Shown piece by piece: positions 44,741 through 55,084 of a DNA stretch of 64,000 nt (its first letter is position 1; each line of letters opens with the position of its first letter). Under the pieces are notes generated by a model that saw only the letters and a program-made list of their open reading frames with translations, did not search any database and had not been told where the DNA came from. The position numbers were made by a program, and so were the translations under genes. Location of the stretch: assembly GCF_011601265.1 (NCBI RefSeq), contig NZ_JAAOLX010000001.1, forward strand, positions 723,081-787,080, written 5' to 3'. The stretch is from Iodobacter violaceini. Lineage in GTDB: Bacteria > Pseudomonadota > Gammaproteobacteria > Burkholderiales > Chitinibacteraceae.

Positions 44741-44749
44741 TATGAATTA

Positions 44750-44863
44750 AGTTCGTGTTTCGTGGGGTCGCCTTCTTTGCGTACTATGAATTCTGGCAAA
44801 GCAATTAAAGACTTCGCGGGGAACTCCCGCAGCTAGACACCGTGCCGAAGGCACTAAAAAAAA
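44750..44863. repeat. Dispersed repeat family A, degenerate copy 4
   Basis: TTCGTGTTTCGTGGGGTCGC, CCTTCTTTGCGTACT, TCGCGGGGAACTCCCGC and CGTGCCGAAGGCACTAAAAA follow the order of the other copies, but the central palindrome has decayed. Confidence 0.65.
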
Positions 44864-44899
44864 CTTCTGTGTAACCTCAGCTAAACAGGGTATACCCCC

Positions 44900-45514
44900 A
44901 TGAGCATGACCATCTGGCTGACCTTTATTGCCACTACCTTTTTTATTTCCGCCACGCCCGGCCCGAATATGCTGCTGATGCTGTCGCACGGCACACGCTA
45001 TGGCTGGCAGGCCACGCTGGCGACCATGAGCGGAGCACTGGCAGGCTTGAGTTTATTGTTCGCGCTCTCGGCCTTTGGCATGGCCACTATTCTGGCGACA
45101 TCCGCCACGCTGTTTTTGATTTTTAAATTAGCCGGTGCAGTGTATTTAATTTACTTAGGCTGGCAATGTTTTAAAGCCGGAAACAATTTAGAAATGCCCA
45201 ATGCTTCTGCAGATTCGGCAGCAAGACGCTTTCGTCTGGGATTAACCGTAGCACTATCAAACCCTAAGGCTATTTTATTTGCCGGTGCATTTTTGCCGCA
45301 ATTTATCAACACCGCACAGCCGCAGGCCGGGCAATGGGCTATTTTACTGGGCAGCTTTTTTATCATCGAAGCAGGCTGGCAAGTCGCCTACGCAGCAGGC
45401 GGTGCAAGGCTGGGTAACTGGCTGCAAGGCCCGAACCGCATCAAACGCTTTAACCAGGGCTGCGGCGCCGCTTTCTTTACCGTAGGCGGATTGCTGGCCG
45501 CAGCGCAGCGTTGA
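44900..45514 (+). CDS. LysE/RhtB family amino acid exporter
   Basis: A 204-residue inner membrane protein with five to six hydrophobic helices. The N-terminal ATTFFISATPGPNMLLMLSH and the loop ALSNPKAILFAGAFLPQF are the family signature. It exports amino acids or derivatives such as homoserine lactone or threonine; the substrate is not predictable. It begins right after a repeat-filled spacer, and its stop codon is followed at once by a heptamer tandem repeat. Confidence 0.92.
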   Translation: MSMTIWLTFIATTFFISATPGPNMLLMLSHGTRYGWQATLATMSGALAGLSLLFALSAFGMATILATSATLFLIFKLAGAVYLIYLGWQCFKAGNNLEMPNASADSAARRFRLGLTVALSNPKAILFAGAFLPQFINTAQPQAGQWAILLGSFFIIEAGWQVAYAAGGARLGNWLQGPNRIKRFNQGCGAAFFTVGGLLAAAQR

Positions 45515-45577
45515 TTGGGAGTTGGGAGTTGGGAGTTGGGAGTTGGGAGTTGGGAGTTGGGAGTTGGGAGTTGGGAA
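45515..45577. repeat. Heptamer tandem repeat (TTGGGAG) array
   Basis: Eight exact TTGGGAG units (45515-45570) plus a partial ninth, beginning at the base after the LysE-type stop. Copy number is likely to vary by slippage. It does not resemble a CRISPR. Confidence 0.95.
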
Positions 45578-45634
45578 ATTTAGCCTCATCCCCAAGTAAA
45601 GCAACTCACCACTCCCTATTTCCACAAAAAAAAA

Positions 45635-47482
45635 TCAAACCCCGTAACGCTCGCCCACCACACGCTCAAAGTCCGCAAACATTTGCGCGTCTGATTGCGT
45701 GTTATCTGCCAATAGCTCCGCACCATGCACGATGCGAATATGTGCATCCAGGTTTTTAAGCGGAGATTCAGGGTAAACCCGGCTTGCTGCTGAGTTAATT
45801 TGCGCCAGCGCATCAGCCCATGCCGCATCCACCGTCTGATTACATGCATCGGCTAAATACTTGGCATTAAAGGCTTCGCCCGTCAGGCTGATCAGCGTGG
45901 CATTGTGATTGATGCTGTTGCCTGGCGCCCAGTAATGCTTCGCCAGTAAAGGGCCGATTTCCGGGTTATCGGTGAGATAGCCATATTCGCGTTCAAAGAA
46001 TGCGCGAGTCTGATAAACCGCCATATTGGCCAATAAATAGCCGTGATAAGCCGCAGCAGATTCCTGATTCAAAAGATGTGGAATAGCCAGTAATGGGCGG
46101 GGAGCTAACTCTAAACCCAAGATTTTCATTTCAAATTCACGGGCCAGTGCTAAGACATTTTCTGCCTTTAGCTCAGCATCAGAAAGCAGGTACAAGGCGC
46201 GTTCAAAATAAGGCACGACCAGAATATTGCGCTCGTTCAGCGCAGCAAATGGCTGGCTTTTTTCGATCCGCGCTTTAATCAAATCATTCGGTACAGATTC
46301 ACCAGCCGCATTTTTTGCATAGCGCTTCAGCCAGTCTGCATCTTCCAGCAGGCTGTCGCAAAACATGGATTGCGTTTCAGCATAAGCCATGGAGGTTGGT
46401 GCGAATTCTTGTGAGAAACAAGGTGAATTTTGCGTCACATTAGCAAAGTGCGCCGCATGCCCGCCTTCGTGGAACAGGGTATTGATTGCGCGGGCACCGC
46501 TGCCGACCTGATCAGGCTTGGCTTCAGCTGTAAAGTTAATCTGCCCGGCTACCCAGCGGCCATCTGCTTCAAAAAAGGATGGAATCGGGCCATGGCAAAA
46601 GCCATTTTGGTACTTGCCCTTACGCTCCAGCAAATCCAGCTGCATGGTGGCACCGCGGTAAGAGATACCCAGCTTGCGAAAGCTTTCTACCCAACGCTCC
46701 AACCCTTTCGCAAAAGGCAGGTAAGGATCCATCTGGCGGGCAACATCTCCACTGATGGTATAACGGAAATTCCAAGGCAGCAGCGCGTCTTTACCATGCT
46801 GTTGTGCCAGCTCCTGTAAGCCACGCTGATTTGCTTCACGGGTACGCAGCTCAAAATCATCCAGAATGGCAAATAATTCTTCAACCGACATCTGCTCATT
46901 CTTACGCACTTTATATGCAAAATAATCAGGAAAACCCTGAGCGCGGGCAAAGGCATTGCGCTGCTTCACAATCTCTAAAAAGCCATTATCCAACACCCAA
47001 TGCTCAAGCCCTGCCATCGCATCAAACGAGCTTTTACGCGCCGCTTCAGATGGATTCGTCGACATATTGGTCGCCAGCGTGCTTTGTGTGGCTTCCTCGC
47101 GCTCGCCTTTCTCATTAATATGCGTTTGCACATAATCGCGCTTTTTCGCAAACAATGCGGCTTCCTGAGCAATCAGCTGGCTCATTAAAGTGCGCGCTTC
47201 ATCGCTGTCGATAATATTACTTTCAAACAGCGCCAGCCAGCCTTGCAAGCCATGCTTAAGCTCAGCAGCATCAGTCGTTTTTAAACGCGCCAGTGCCTCA
47301 CGCACTTCAGCCAGCTTTACCGGATCAGAAATAAAATTTTTATAGGCTTCTTCTGCTTTGGCAAAGCCATCATGATCGTCAGAAACGGCCATGTAAGTAT
47401 CCCAAAACAAATCTTCTTTGGTTTTATGAACGGCAAGATAATCGCGATTGAGTGCGGCAAATAGCTGACGTGCTGCTTCCAA
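45635..47482 (-). CDS. M3 family zinc metallopeptidase (oligopeptidase)
   Basis: A 615-residue cytoplasmic peptidase that cleaves short peptides. The zinc site FHEGGHAAHF (HExxH, about residue 340) and the downstream acidic zinc ligand region (TSMAYAETQSMFCDSLLED) are clear. The start is a TTG with GGAG nine bases upstream; no good ATG is found earlier. Standalone gene on the minus strand. Typical of M3 oligopeptidases; physiological role is turnover of peptides. Confidence 0.88.
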   Translation of the reverse strand: MEAARQLFAALNRDYLAVHKTKEDLFWDTYMAVSDDHDGFAKAEEAYKNFISDPVKLAEVREALARLKTTDAAELKHGLQGWLALFESNIIDSDEARTLMSQLIAQEAALFAKKRDYVQTHINEKGEREEATQSTLATNMSTNPSEAARKSSFDAMAGLEHWVLDNGFLEIVKQRNAFARAQGFPDYFAYKVRKNEQMSVEELFAILDDFELRTREANQRGLQELAQQHGKDALLPWNFRYTISGDVARQMDPYLPFAKGLERWVESFRKLGISYRGATMQLDLLERKGKYQNGFCHGPIPSFFEADGRWVAGQINFTAEAKPDQVGSGARAINTLFHEGGHAAHFANVTQNSPCFSQEFAPTSMAYAETQSMFCDSLLEDADWLKRYAKNAAGESVPNDLIKARIEKSQPFAALNERNILVVPYFERALYLLSDAELKAENVLALAREFEMKILGLELAPRPLLAIPHLLNQESAAAYHGYLLANMAVYQTRAFFEREYGYLTDNPEIGPLLAKHYWAPGNSINHNATLISLTGEAFNAKYLADACNQTVDAAWADALAQINSAASRVYPESPLKNLDAHIRIVHGAELLADNTQSDAQMFADFERVVGERYGV

Positions 47483-47607
47483 GGTGCTCTCCGGTGACTT
47501 ATATGAGTTGGCAAATGCCTTATGCCAAGTAAATTACATGAGGCAGAAGAAGTGTGCAAATTTACTATTTTTCACAGCATTTAATTTCAGCACTTCGCAA
47601 CACCTGA

Positions 47608-48258
47608 TCATTTTCCTGCGTAAAGCCAGCGCCCGCGCTTAGCAATATCGCCCAGTTTGGAAATACTTAAATCAACCACGCCTGCCCCATAGCTGCGCGG
47701 GTTGATCCAGACTGTTTTCATGCCCAGCTGTTTAGCCGTTTTCAGGTTTTCCAGGGTGTCTTCAACCAGAATGCAGCGGCGCGGGTCCAGCCTGAAACGC
47801 GCAAGTAGCCTGCGATACGCCGCAATATGCGGCTTGGGAATCAGATCAACATCTTCTACGCTCACCACGGCACTGAAGCAATCATCGATTCCCAGCGCCA
47901 GCAGCATTGCCATCGCGTAATGGCGCGGACCGTTTGTAAAAAGCAGCTTCTCGCCTGGCAGGCTTCTTATCGCTACAGATAAACCAGGCATGGGATGCAC
48001 GATTCTCAGCAGCTCATTGAGGGGATGAGACAAAAGCAAAAAATGTCGTGGATTAATATGCGGATGGTGACGACGCAGCCCCAGCATTGTTGCTCCATAA
48101 CGCAACCAATAATCAACACGTAAATCCGCAGCCGCCTGCTCACTCAGCTGTAAGTGGCGGGCAAGATAAGCCGTCATGGCCCGGTTGATCACCGGGAAAG
48201 CATGCAAATCGGCATTGTGTAAGGTGTTATCGAGGTCAAAAATCCAGACAGGTTTCAT
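47608..48258 (-). CDS. HAD-type pyrimidine 5'-nucleotidase
   Basis: A 216-residue HAD hydrolase of the SDT1-like pyrimidine 5'-nucleotidase group. WIFDLDNTLHNADLHAF carries the nucleophile, FTNGPRHYAM motif II and ILVEDTLENLKTAKQLGM motif IV. It removes phosphate from UMP/CMP or damaged nucleotides by family knowledge. I chose the ATG at 48258; a longer frame would run through the CBS gene terminator. Its promoter must lie in or before the short spacer, so expression may depend on read-through. Confidence 0.86.
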   Translation of the reverse strand: MKPVWIFDLDNTLHNADLHAFPVINRAMTAYLARHLQLSEQAAADLRVDYWLRYGATMLGLRRHHPHINPRHFLLLSHPLNELLRIVHPMPGLSVAIRSLPGEKLLFTNGPRHYAMAMLLALGIDDCFSAVVSVEDVDLIPKPHIAAYRRLLARFRLDPRRCILVEDTLENLKTAKQLGMKTVWINPRSYGAGVVDLSISKLGDIAKRGRWLYAGK

Positions 48259-48269
48259 TATTTCAGCGT

Positions 48270-48295
48270 AAAAAAAGACCAGCCTTGCTGGTCTT
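48270..48295 (-). terminator. Rho-independent terminator of the CBS gene
   Basis: On the minus strand AAGACCAGC-AAG-GCTGGTCTT followed by TTTTT, only 12 bases before the nucleotidase start codon. Confidence 0.85.
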
Positions 48296-48316
48296 GCGGA
48301 TGGCTGAGCAGGCCGC

Positions 48317-48748
48317 TCAGGAATGGATATAGTGCTCCAGCTGGGCAATCGTAAATTTTTGCTCTTCGATAATTTCCCGGACCAGATCCCCAATCGATAA
48401 CACACCCAATACTTTATCGCCGTCTAAAACGGGCAAGTGGCGAATGCGTTTTTCGCTCATGATGGCCATACATTCATCAATGGTGGCCGTTGGCGGCACA
48501 CAGAGCAATTTGCGGGTCATGATTTCTGATACTGGCGTGCCCGCCGAAGTTTTGCCCATCAAAATCACTTTTCTGGCGTAATCACGCTCTGAAAAAATAC
48601 CAACCAGGTGGTTTTCTTCCATCACCAGCAATGCACCAATATTTTTTTCTGCAAGCATCTGTAAAGCCTGATAAACCGAAGCCTGCGGAGTAACTGACAA
48701 AATATTATCAATGGCTTTTTCTGCGAGCAGCTGGCGTGCTGTTTTCAT
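48317..48748 (-). CDS. CBS-domain pair protein
   Basis: A 143-residue stand-alone Bateman module: two CBS motifs (about 15-65 and 78-135; EENHLVGIFSERDYARKVIL and VLDGDKVLGVLSIGDLVREI). Such proteins bind adenosine nucleotides or NADH-type ligands and regulate partner enzymes. No enzymatic domain is present. No partner is evident among neighbours. Own terminator downstream. Confidence 0.9.
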   Translation of the reverse strand: MKTARQLLAEKAIDNILSVTPQASVYQALQMLAEKNIGALLVMEENHLVGIFSERDYARKVILMGKTSAGTPVSEIMTRKLLCVPPTATIDECMAIMSEKRIRHLPVLDGDKVLGVLSIGDLVREIIEEQKFTIAQLEHYIHS

Positions 48749-48918
48749 ACGGGCATCTCCCTGATGGCTTTGAAGTTTAACTGTAGTAGGCCAAACGTAA
48801 CATGCAAGGAAGACGTAGATTACATTTCACAAAAAAACAAGATCAACAAACATAAACCCCAGCCAGGACAGCAGAGAGCACAAAATCTGCATGCACTGGC
48901 CGGTTTAATCAGCGGGGT

Positions 48919-50016
<1,098 letters not shown>

Positions 50017-50022
50017 TTATTT

Positions 50023-50066
50023 TTGACAAAAATAGTCAGTCCTCTAATAATAAATGAATATTTATT
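50023..50066 (+). promoter_or_regulatory. Promoter and palindromic operator of the TetR-RND operon
   Basis: TTGACA (50023-50028) and TAATAA (50045-50050) are 16 bases apart. AATAAAT-GAAT-ATTTATT (50049-50066), a perfect 7-base inverted repeat, overlaps the -10 element and start region, a position that would repress. Confidence 0.6.
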
Positions 50067-50085
50067 TATTAATTGCAGGTTCACC

Positions 50086-50727
50086 ATGTTATGTAAACGC
50101 TGGACCCGTAGGAAAGAAGCCCGCCCGCAAGAAATTTTAGAAGCGGCATTGGGGCTGTTTGTCAGCAAAGGTTTTGCCGCAACTAAAATGACAGATATCG
50201 CAAAAGCGGCTGGTGTAACCAGTGGCACACCATATATTTACTTTGCAGGCAAAGAAGAGATATTCGAAGCGGTAATGCGTGAGATATTATTACCGCAACT
50301 TACTATAGGCCATGAGTTACTTGCAAGTTTCCAGGGCAATTCGGCCGACTTACTGAAGGCCATGCTTAAAACATGGTGGCAGGCGATGGGGGAAAGCCAG
50401 CTTTCCGCTTTTCCTAAACTGATGATTGCAGAGGGCAGCAACTTCCCTCAAATCGCCAAAATATACCAGGAAGAATTTGTCACCCCAGGCAATAAAATTT
50501 TGCGCCACATTCTGGAGCGCGGAATGGCCAGTGGCGAATTCAAAGTGCCCGATATTGATTACGCCATAGAAGTGATTTCATCCCCCATTATCGTTGCCAT
50601 GCTGATGAAACACTCACTCATCAACTGCCTGCCTGACACTTTAGAGCCCGAAAGATTTCTGAATACCACAATTGACCTCCTCCTGAACGGCCTGCTGGCC
50701 TCACCCAAGGATCAAGCACATGAATAA
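50086..50727 (+). CDS. TetR family repressor of the RND operon
   Basis: A 213-residue TetR protein. The helix-turn-helix is at about 25-65 (MTDIAKAAGVTSGTPYIYFAGKEEI). The C-terminal ligand domain is unassigned. The ATG at 50086 follows AGGT. Its stop overlaps the adaptor start, so the regulator is in the operon it is likely to repress through the palindrome at 50049. Confidence 0.9.
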   Translation: MLCKRWTRRKEARPQEILEAALGLFVSKGFAATKMTDIAKAAGVTSGTPYIYFAGKEEIFEAVMREILLPQLTIGHELLASFQGNSADLLKAMLKTWWQAMGESQLSAFPKLMIAEGSNFPQIAKIYQEEFVTPGNKILRHILERGMASGEFKVPDIDYAIEVISSPIIVAMLMKHSLINCLPDTLEPERFLNTTIDLLLNGLLASPKDQAHE

Positions 50728-51802
50728 AGCAATTCCGCTGCTGCTAATGAGTGCAGCACTCTTAAGCGCCTGCAAGGAAGAAGCCAGGCCTCAGGAAGAA
50801 ATTCGCCCCGTCCGCACCATTACACTCGCCACCGGCACTGCAAACAGCCATGCGGAGTTCTCCGGTGAGCTGCATGCCCGCCAGGAAAGCGCCCTTGGAT
50901 TTAGAATTCCGGGCAAGCTGATCAGCCGCTTAGTCGATATTGGTGCAGAAGTAAAAACGGGCACGCCGCTGGCCAGAATTGATGCACAAGATATGGTACT
51001 CAATGCCGCCGCCGCAAAAGCACAAACTGAAGCGGCACAAAGCCAGCTCGATCAGCTCAAGCTTGATCTAAGCCGCTCACAAGAGCTGCTGGCCAAAAAA
51101 TTTGTAAGCCAGGCCGATGTCGACCGCCGTCAAACCGCAGTAATTGCCGCGCAAAAACAATTAGTTCAGGCGCAATCACAGCAACAAGTCGCCCAGAATC
51201 AGGCGGGCTATACCACGCTGCTGGCCACCAGCGATGGCGTCATTACTGCCACACTCGCTGAGCCAGGCCAGGTATTGGCAGCAGGGCAGCCAGTCGTACA
51301 ACTGGCCAAAGCAGGTGAAACAGAGGTCTTTATTGATTTACCAGAAGCCCGCAGCACTGATTTAAAACCCGGCCAAAAAACAGAAATCAGCTTCTGGGCT
51401 CTGCCGGGGAAAACCTTTAACGGCAAGGTGCGTGAAGTCTCACCCGCTGCCGATCCGCTCAGCCGTACTTACCGCGCCAAAGTGTCATTAGAAAATCCGT
51501 CAGCGGAAATTCGTTTAGGCATGAGCGCCACAGTAAAAAGCAGCCAAAACAGCCATACCGAAAACGCAACCACCCTGCCTCTGACTGCCATCTATGGAAA
51601 AAACAAAGAGCAGCGCGTCTGGCTGGTGGAAAACCAGCGTGTAAAAAGCAAGCCGATCGAAGCGCAAATCGATGCTCAGCACAAAAATAGTGAGCAAGTT
51701 CAGGTGAAGGGGCTAAAAGCCGGTGATGTTGTGGTCACTGCGGGTGTGCATCTCTTGCGTGAAGGGCAAGCAGTCAGACTGCTGCCTGCTCAGGGAGAAT
51801 AA
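50720..51802 (+). CDS. RND efflux periplasmic adaptor (membrane fusion protein)
   Basis: A 360-residue adaptor. The lipoprotein signal ends LLSACKEE at residues about 15-20. A barrel-sandwich region (FRIPGKLISRLVDIGAEVKT), an alpha-hairpin (about 95-160) and a beta-barrel domain (EVSPAADPLSRTYRAKVSLE) follow. It joins the inner membrane pump to a TolC channel. The gene overlaps tetR by 8 bases; the pump gene starts 4 bases after its stop. Confidence 0.92.
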   Translation: MNKAIPLLLMSAALLSACKEEARPQEEIRPVRTITLATGTANSHAEFSGELHARQESALGFRIPGKLISRLVDIGAEVKTGTPLARIDAQDMVLNAAAAKAQTEAAQSQLDQLKLDLSRSQELLAKKFVSQADVDRRQTAVIAAQKQLVQAQSQQQVAQNQAGYTTLLATSDGVITATLAEPGQVLAAGQPVVQLAKAGETEVFIDLPEARSTDLKPGQKTEISFWALPGKTFNGKVREVSPAADPLSRTYRAKVSLENPSAEIRLGMSATVKSSQNSHTENATTLPLTAIYGKNKEQRVWLVENQRVKSKPIEAQIDAQHKNSEQVQVKGLKAGDVVVTAGVHLLREGQAVRLLPAQGE

Positions 51803-51806
51803 TATC

Positions 51807-54800
51807 GTGGAAAAACCTGATCTTACCAAGCAACGCTTTAACCTGTCGGCCTGGGCACTCAAGCATCAGTCGCTTGTGCTGTATCTGATGGTCGTACTGA
51901 CTCTTGGCGGTATTCTGGCCTATGGCAAACTGGGTATGAAAGAAGACCCCGAATTCACCTTTAAAGCCATGGTAGTCAGAAGCTTCTGGCCAGGAGCCAG
52001 TGCGCCAGAAATGGAGCAGCAGGTAACCGATAAGCTGGAAGAAGCGCTGCAGGGTATCGCTTATATTCACTTCACAAAAAGCTACTCCCGCAGCGGCGAA
52101 TCACTGATCACGATTATGTTGCACGAAGATCAGAAAAATAATGTGTCCGATGCCTGGTATCAGGTCAGAAAGCGTATTAACGACGCAAAAGGCAAACTCC
52201 CCCCTGGTGTATCCGGCCCCTTCTTTAATGACGAGTTTGGCGACACCTATGGCAATCTCTATGCATTTACAGGTGATGGATTTACCTATCCTGAGCTTAA
52301 GAAATATATCGAGCTGGCCCGCACCGAACTGCTGCGTATTCCTGATGTAAACAAGGCACTGCTTATTGGCCAGCAGGATGAAAAAATCTATGTGGAATAC
52401 TCCAATGCCAAGCTGGCCAGCCTCGGTATTTCGCCTTTTCAAATTAATAAAGTCATCGCAGCCACCAATACCGTAACCCCGGCGGGGGCCATTGAGGGCA
52501 AAGATGAACACGTTTATTTACGCGTAAGCGGCGGCTTTAATGCCGTAGATCACCTGCGCAGCCTTCCCATTACCGTGGCAGGAAAAACCTTCCTGCTGGG
52601 TGATATTGCACAGATATTCCGGGCCACAATTGACCCGCCACAAACCAAAATGCGCTATCAGGGGCAGGATGCGGTTGGCCTTGGAATCTCCATGCGTAAA
52701 GGTGGCGATGTCGTGAAGATGGGCCAGCAAATTGACGCGTCATTAGCAAAAATCAGAAGCAATCTGCCTGTAGGGATTGAAATTCATACCATTTCTGACC
52801 AGCCTGCAGTGGTGAAAAACGCCATTCATATTTTTATGAAATCACTGCTGGAAGCGGTAGTGATTGTGCTGGCTGTGAGCTTTTTAAGCCTGGGCTGGCG
52901 TACCGGGATTGTGGTGGCATTGTCTATCCCGCTGGTTTTGTTGCTCACCTTCCTTGGCATGAATATTTTCAATCTGGAGCTGCAAAGGATTTCGCTGGGC
53001 GCACTGGTGATCGCGCTGGGCTTACTGGTGGACGACGCCATTATTGCCGTGGAAATGATGGCACTGAAACTGGAGCAGGGCTGGAGCCGTTTTGATGCTG
53101 CCACCTTTGCCTATACCTCGACTGCTTTTCCAATGCTGACGGGCACTCTGATTACTGCAGCCGGCTTCTTGCCTGTAGGGCTGGCCAAATCAGATGCGGG
53201 TGAATATACCTTCTCGATTTTTGCTGTAATCGGTATTGCCCTTGTGCTTTCCTGGATTGTGGCCGTGGTGTTCACCCCCTATATGGGCTATCACCTGCTG
53301 CCGGAAACCCCGCGCCATGAAGAGCACGATGTGTATCAGGGTGGTTTTTACGCACGTTTTCGCAAGCTGGTGACATGGTGCGTCACCTGGCGCAAAACGG
53401 TGATTGCAGCCACCTTGGGCGCGTTTCTGGTGGCGGTGGCTACCTTTGCCCTCTTTATCCCTCAGCAGTTCTTCCCGGCCTCTGCACGGCCCGAACTGAT
53501 GGTGGATATGTGGCTGCCCTACACCGCCTCGTATGAAGCCACCGAGCGCGAGGTTAAGCGCATGGAAGCCATTGCAATGAAAGATCCCGATGTGGCCCAT
53601 GTGACCAGCTATATCGGTGTGGGCTCACCACGCTACTATCTGCCGCTTGACGAGCAAATGCCCAACTTAAACTTTGGCCAGCTCACTGTCATGACCAAGG
53701 ATGAAAAAGTACGCGAAAACGTTTACAAACGTCTGAGCCAAAAATTTGCTGACGACTTCCCGCTGGTGCGGGGACGTGTCACCCGGCTGGAAAACGGCCC
53801 TCCTGTGGGTTATCCGGTGCAGTTTCGTATCAGCGGAGAAAACCCTGCCGAGCTGAACCGCATCGCAGCCCAGGTGGCAGATGCAATGCGCCAGAATCCG
53901 CATACCCGGCAAGTTCATACCGATTGGGGTGAAAAAGTAAAAGTTGTCCGGCTGCAAACAAAGCAAGATCGTTTGCGCCAGTTTGGGCTGACTTCGCAAG
54001 AGCTGGCAACTTACCTGCAAATGGCCGTATCCGGCATTACTGCAACGCAGTACCGTGAAGCGGATCAGAGCATCGATGTGGTCACCCGCCTGACCAGTAA
54101 CGAGCGCACCCGTCTCGACTTCTTAAAAGACCTGCGCGTACCCTTGCCATCAGGGCAATTTGTACCGCTTTCCCAACTTGCAACCTTGCAGCTGGAGAAC
54201 GAAGAAAGCCTGATCTGGCGGCGTAACCGGGTCGCCACGCTCACCGTACGTGCGGATGTGGCTGGCAGTGCCCAGGCCCCTGATGTGAGCAATGCACTGA
54301 TGCCTGCGGTGCGTAAAATCGAAGCGAAGCTGCCTCAGGGTTACCATATTGAAACCGGCGGCACTCTGGAATCATCTGCAACGGGCCAGGAATCGATCAA
54401 TAAAGTCATGCCCTTGATGCTGCTGGTGGTCATGACACTGCTGATGCTGCAGCTGCAAAGCATCCAGCGCATGATTATGGTGCTGCTTACCGCACCACTG
54501 GGCCTGATTGGCGTAGCGATTTCCCTGCTGCTGTTCCAGGCCCCGTTCGGGTTTGTGGCGATGTTGGGCGTCATCGCACTTTCAGGCATGATTATGCGCA
54601 ACTCTGTCATTCTGATGGATCAGATTGAGCAGGATCGCGCGGCAGGGGATGATGCCTGGACAGCTGTGATTGAATCCGCAGTAAGACGTTTCAGGCCTAT
54701 TATGCTGACCGCAGCTGCAGCCATTCTGGCCATGATTCCGCTCACTCGTGACACTTTCTGGGGGCCAATGGCGATTGCCATTATGGGTGGTTTATTTGTT

Positions 54801-54884
54801 GCTACCGTTTTAACGCTATTATTTTTACCCGCTTTGTATGCCGCATGGTTCAGGCTAAGCCCGCCGGAAAGCAAAAAAGTGTAA
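51807..54884 (+). CDS. RND efflux pump permease
   Basis: A 1025-residue proton-driven exporter with 12 membrane helices and two periplasmic loops. The TM4 motif LVDDAIIAVEMM has the paired acidic residues of the proton relay. The start is GTG 51807 after GGGAGAATAATATC; a longer frame inside the adaptor gene is rejected. Substrates are probably drugs or detergents, as suggested by the TetR control; sequence alone does not settle it. Confidence 0.94.
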   Translation: MEKPDLTKQRFNLSAWALKHQSLVLYLMVVLTLGGILAYGKLGMKEDPEFTFKAMVVRSFWPGASAPEMEQQVTDKLEEALQGIAYIHFTKSYSRSGESLITIMLHEDQKNNVSDAWYQVRKRINDAKGKLPPGVSGPFFNDEFGDTYGNLYAFTGDGFTYPELKKYIELARTELLRIPDVNKALLIGQQDEKIYVEYSNAKLASLGISPFQINKVIAATNTVTPAGAIEGKDEHVYLRVSGGFNAVDHLRSLPITVAGKTFLLGDIAQIFRATIDPPQTKMRYQGQDAVGLGISMRKGGDVVKMGQQIDASLAKIRSNLPVGIEIHTISDQPAVVKNAIHIFMKSLLEAVVIVLAVSFLSLGWRTGIVVALSIPLVLLLTFLGMNIFNLELQRISLGALVIALGLLVDDAIIAVEMMALKLEQGWSRFDAATFAYTSTAFPMLTGTLITAAGFLPVGLAKSDAGEYTFSIFAVIGIALVLSWIVAVVFTPYMGYHLLPETPRHEEHDVYQGGFYARFRKLVTWCVTWRKTVIAATLGAFLVAVATFALFIPQQFFPASARPELMVDMWLPYTASYEATEREVKRMEAIAMKDPDVAHVTSYIGVGSPRYYLPLDEQMPNLNFGQLTVMTKDEKVRENVYKRLSQKFADDFPLVRGRVTRLENGPPVGYPVQFRISGENPAELNRIAAQVADAMRQNPHTRQVHTDWGEKVKVVRLQTKQDRLRQFGLTSQELATYLQMAVSGITATQYREADQSIDVVTRLTSNERTRLDFLKDLRVPLPSGQFVPLSQLATLQLENEESLIWRRNRVATLTVRADVAGSAQAPDVSNALMPAVRKIEAKLPQGYHIETGGTLESSATGQESINKVMPLMLLVVMTLLMLQLQSIQRMIMVLLTAPLGLIGVAISLLLFQAPFGFVAMLGVIALSGMIMRNSVILMDQIEQDRAAGDDAWTAVIESAVRRFRPIMLTAAAAILAMIPLTRDTFWGPMAIAIMGGLFVATVLTLLFLPALYAAWFRLSPPESKKV

Positions 54885-54931
54885 TGCCCGGTACATAATT
54901 CATACGAAATTAAGACAATTTAAAAAAAAAG

Positions 54932-54970
54932 AAAGGGGATATTATTTTGCTTAGGCAAATTCCCCTTTTT
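54932..54970 (+). terminator. Rho-independent terminator of the RND operon
   Basis: AAAGGGGA / TCCCCTTTT stem with an inner TTTGC/GCAAA pairing, followed by T residues. It separates the pump from tolC. Confidence 0.75.
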
Positions 54971-55084
54971 TCGATCTGACAGCCGTAAAGCTTCATTGTC
55001 AGGGCAATACCAGGCGCGTGAAAGCCCTGACTGCCCTGATAAAAAATTTAACAGCCTATTTAACAGACACCTGAGACGCTAAAG

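Noticed and set aside
45515..45577. Possible CRISPR array
   Set aside because: Units are 7 bases with no spacers between them; it is a simple tandem repeat.
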